Origin: Gammaproteobacteria bacterium
GTDB taxonomy: Bacteria > Pseudomonadota > Gammaproteobacteria > Acidiferrobacterales > SZUA-150
Length of the DNA: 64,000 nt
Direction of reading: 5' to 3'
NCBI GenBank assembly: GCA_029880545.1
Contig: JAOUOD010000003.1
Span: forward strand, 205,222 to 269,221
Below are positions 61,701 through 64,000 of the stretch, piece after piece. The position numbers were made by a program, and so were the translations under genes. The notes beneath the pieces were generated by a model, which saw only the letters and a list, made by a program, of their open reading frames with translations, was not told where the DNA came from and did no database searches. How positions within the stretch are numbered: position 1 is the stretch's first letter; the number at the start of each line of letters is the position of its first letter.

Positions 61701-64000
61701 ATGCCGGTGCGATGGAGAATCCTGTCCGCTTTCATTCTGCTCATGTCCGTCGCGACCGTGATTGTGGCTACGCGACTGCAGGTCAGCAGTGATCTCAGCA
61801 TGTTTCTGCCCGGCGGCGCCAGTTGGCCACAACAGGTCCTGGTCGAGGAATTGCGCAAGGGCGCCAATGGCAGGCTCATTCTTCTTGCCATTGAAGGTGG
61901 TGATTCCGCCGTGCGCGCCCGCGCCAGCCAGGAGTTGGCAGCGGCGTTGCAGCACAGCGGGCACTTTGTCTACGTAACCAACGGTAGCGGCAGTCTTCCC
62001 GGCCGTGAACGAAGCCTGCTAATGACCAATCGCTACCTGCTTTCGGATGGTGGTTCTGCAGAAGAGTTGTTTTCTGCTGCCGGTCTGCGCGGGATGCTGG
62101 AAGCCAGGCTGGCTGACCTGGCATCCGTTGCCGCACCATTGATCAAGACCTATCTTGCCAATGACCCGGGCCTGGCGGGCCTGGCGGTGTTGCGTCAATG
62201 GGCCGGAGAACGTGATATCCGGAAGTCCAATGGTGTCTGGGTATCGCCCGATCAGCAACGCGCATTGCTGCTGGCGTACCCGCGCAGTGCCGGCAGTAAT
62301 CTTGATGAGCAGGAACAACTGGCCCGGAAGATTCGCGGCGAGTTTGTTGCCACGGCCGCCAAAGTTAACGGCAGTAGCCTGGCCCTGATCCTGTCCGGAC
62401 CGGCCATGATTGCTGTCGACAGTCGCAATGAAATCCGGAGCGACGCCCAGTGGCTTTCGGTTTTCGCTTCGGTTACTGCGATGTTGTTTCTGTACCTGGC
62501 GTTTCGTTCGTGGCGCGTGGTGATGTTTGGCATCTTGCCGCTGGCTGGCGGCGCACTGGCCGGGCTGGCAATAACAACCCTGGTTTACGGCCAGGTGCAC
62601 GGCATTGCCATTGCATTTGGTGTCACGCTGATCGGTATTGCCGTGGACTACCCGATGCATTTTTACAGTCACGCGGCCGGATCCATGGGCGGACCGGCGC
62701 TTGGAATACAGAGGATTTGGCCAACTCTCAGGCTGGGTGTAATGACCACGCTCGTAGGGTTCGCAGCACTGGTGTTTGCCGGCTACGGCGGGCTCACCCA
62801 GTTGGGTGTGTTTTCCATTGCCGGGTTGACAGCAGCAGCGGCTATTACACGTTTTGTGTTGCCGATCCTGACCCCGTCATCGTTTGAGCTGCCTGTTGCA
62901 TTGCCCGGTGTGCAGCAGCGGCTGCTGCAATTCGCCCGATTCCTGGGCCGGCTCCGGAGCGTGGTATTGCTGTTAACAGTCGCCGCGGCCACCACATTGG
63001 TAATGATCGGCAACGATCTCTGGCAAACCGATGCCTCGCGCATGGCGCCGTTGTCAGATGAGGTGCGAAAACGTGACGCGCGTCTCAGACAGGATTTGAA
63101 TGCGCCTTTTGCCGATGAAATGCTGCTGGTGCGCGGCGCCAGCGCCGAAGCTGTACTGCAGAAGCTGGAGACAATTAATGAACGGCTGCTGCAACTGAAA
63201 CAGCGAAACCAGCTGCAGTCATTTGAGATCGCCAGTCGCTACCTGCCAAGCGTGGCTCGCCAGCAGCAACGTCAGGCACGCCTGCCGACAGCTGAAAGCT
63301 TGCGGGCCGACCTGTCCTGGGCGGCGCGGGGACTGCCGTTTCGCGCCGATCTGTTTTCGACCTTTGTTTCGGAAGTGGCGGCAGCCAGGGTGGCGAAGCC
63401 GGTAACACTTGCTGATTTTCATGGCACCATGCTGGCGGAGCGACTGGAGCCCCTGTTGTTTGAATTCGGAGAGTACTGGGTAGCCCCGGTTCTGCTCTAT
63501 GGTGTCAGCGATTCCGCCAGTCTGCCCGTCCTTGCCGACAACTTCGGGGATTCGGTAAGTTATGTTCATACTCGAAATGTAACCCGGGAGATGATGACAG
63601 CGTATCGGCAGCACAGCCTGACCGTGTTTTTATATGGGGCGCTGGCCATCCTGGTGGTGCTGATACTGGGTCTTGGGTCGCTAAAACTGGCCCTGCGCAC
63701 ATTACTTGTGCCGTTATCGGTGGTATTACTGACCATGCCGCTCGTGTATGTCATGGTTGATGGCGGCCTGGGATTGTTCCACCTGGTGGCATTGTTGCTG
63801 GTTGTCGGCCTCGGGATTGATTACGCATTGTTTTTTAACCGTCTGTACCGCCGGGAGCAGGAGTGGCACAGCACGTTCCCGGCATTATGGAAGTCATGGT
63901 TGACCACGGTGCTGGTTTTTGGGAGCCTCGCCCTGTCTGATACCGTTGTTTTGCAGGCCATTGGCCTGACAGTCAGTATCGGTGTCAGTCTTTGCTTTGT
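61701..64000 (+). CDS. MMPL/RND-type exporter, cut by window end
   Basis: At least 766 residues in frame, continuing past 64000. An N-terminal helix (RILSAFILLMSVATVIVA) is followed by a large periplasmic domain, a first membrane block (LSVFASVTAMLFLYLAF, GIAIAFGVTLIGIAVDYPMH), a second periplasmic domain and a second block (LFHLVALLLVVGLGIDYALF). The Asp-Tyr pairs in GIAVDYP and GLGIDYA are the proton-relay residues of MMPL proteins. It likely exports the pigment or its lipid conjugate. Start ATG 61701 has GGATG nearby. Confidence 0.9.
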   Translation, partial: MPVRWRILSAFILLMSVATVIVATRLQVSSDLSMFLPGGASWPQQVLVEELRKGANGRLILLAIEGGDSAVRARASQELAAALQHSGHFVYVTNGSGSLPGRERSLLMTNRYLLSDGGSAEELFSAAGLRGMLEARLADLASVAAPLIKTYLANDPGLAGLAVLRQWAGERDIRKSNGVWVSPDQQRALLLAYPRSAGSNLDEQEQLARKIRGEFVATAAKVNGSSLALILSGPAMIAVDSRNEIRSDAQWLSVFASVTAMLFLYLAFRSWRVVMFGILPLAGGALAGLAITTLVYGQVHGIAIAFGVTLIGIAVDYPMHFYSHAAGSMGGPALGIQRIWPTLRLGVMTTLVGFAALVFAGYGGLTQLGVFSIAGLTAAAAITRFVLPILTPSSFELPVALPGVQQRLLQFARFLGRLRSVVLLLTVAAATTLVMIGNDLWQTDASRMAPLSDEVRKRDARLRQDLNAPFADEMLLVRGASAEAVLQKLETINERLLQLKQRNQLQSFEIASRYLPSVARQQQRQARLPTAESLRADLSWAARGLPFRADLFSTFVSEVAAARVAKPVTLADFHGTMLAERLEPLLFEFGEYWVAPVLLYGVSDSASLPVLADNFGDSVSYVHTRNVTREMMTAYRQHSLTVFLYGALAILVVLILGLGSLKLALRTLLVPLSVVLLTMPLVYVMVDGGLGLFHLVALLLVVGLGIDYALFFNRLYRREQEWHSTFPALWKSWLTTVLVFGSLALSDTVVLQAIGLTVSIGVSLCF

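Overview
This 64 kb window comes from a gammaproteobacterial chromosome. The evidence is a Vfr/CRP-type regulator next to an OsmC gene, an unfused trpE-G-D-C set behind rpe and gph, yeast-type purC, a complete heme d1 / cytochrome cd1 (nirS) denitrification locus and a dialkylresorcinol/aryl-polyene pigment locus. I cannot name the genus. I saw no rRNA, tRNA, CRISPR array, insertion sequence or phage gene.

Layout. 0-5 kb: the end of an iron-type alcohol dehydrogenase operon, a methyltransferase, and a convergent response regulator / hybrid histidine kinase pair. 5-10.5 kb: a surface-protein patch with tiny lipoproteins, two paralogous secreted proteins built from YadA-head-like GG repeats, and a beta-propeller lipoprotein. 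10.5-17 kb: VanZ-like protein, purC, a lipid-anchored cytochrome c with a DUF302 protein, an outer-membrane barrel, and a copper module (CopZ-like, CopA, cupredoxin). 17-25.5 kb: a respiratory island that looks like a CuA-containing nitric oxide reductase of the heme-copper superfamily (norS/norY-like, senC) rather than an oxygen reductase. With it are heme A synthase, a 50-residue membrane peptide, a cytochrome b / ferredoxin / MvhD triple fusion, a hemerythrin and a second, unusual heme-copper subunit I homologue. 25.4-37 kb: small membrane proteins, a nirI-type flavoprotein, then nirS-nirE-nirC-nirF-nirD-nirL-nirG-nirH-nirJ-nirN.

37-43.4 kb: a small RIO-like kinase, rpe, gph, a trp leader peptide with two Trp codons, and trpEGDC. 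43.4-45 kb: crp divergent from osmC. 45-64 kb: the pigment locus (two ACPs, a COG4648 membrane protein, acyl-activating enzyme, DarA- and DarB-like enzymes, BtrH-like protein, KS and Gln-type chain-length factor, ABC exporter, flavin halogenase-like enzyme, hotdog dehydratase, two LpxL-like acyltransferases, LolA-like protein, MMPL exporter cut by the window end), with a GGDEF gene on the opposite strand inside it.

How it works together. NirS reduces nitrite to NO; nirE, C, F, D, L, G, H, J and N make and load heme d1. The NorSY-like enzyme is placed to remove the NO. Perfect FNR/DNR-type boxes lie upstream of both nirS and norS, so the two arms are probably induced together by low oxygen or NO. 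The regulator in the window is a cAMP-type CRP, so the FNR/DNR protein is probably elsewhere. The most promising undescribed element is the 17-25.5 kb island: a NO-reductase-like enzyme with a candidate quinone/iron-sulfur electron-transfer fusion and a second heme-copper protein whose metal site appears altered.
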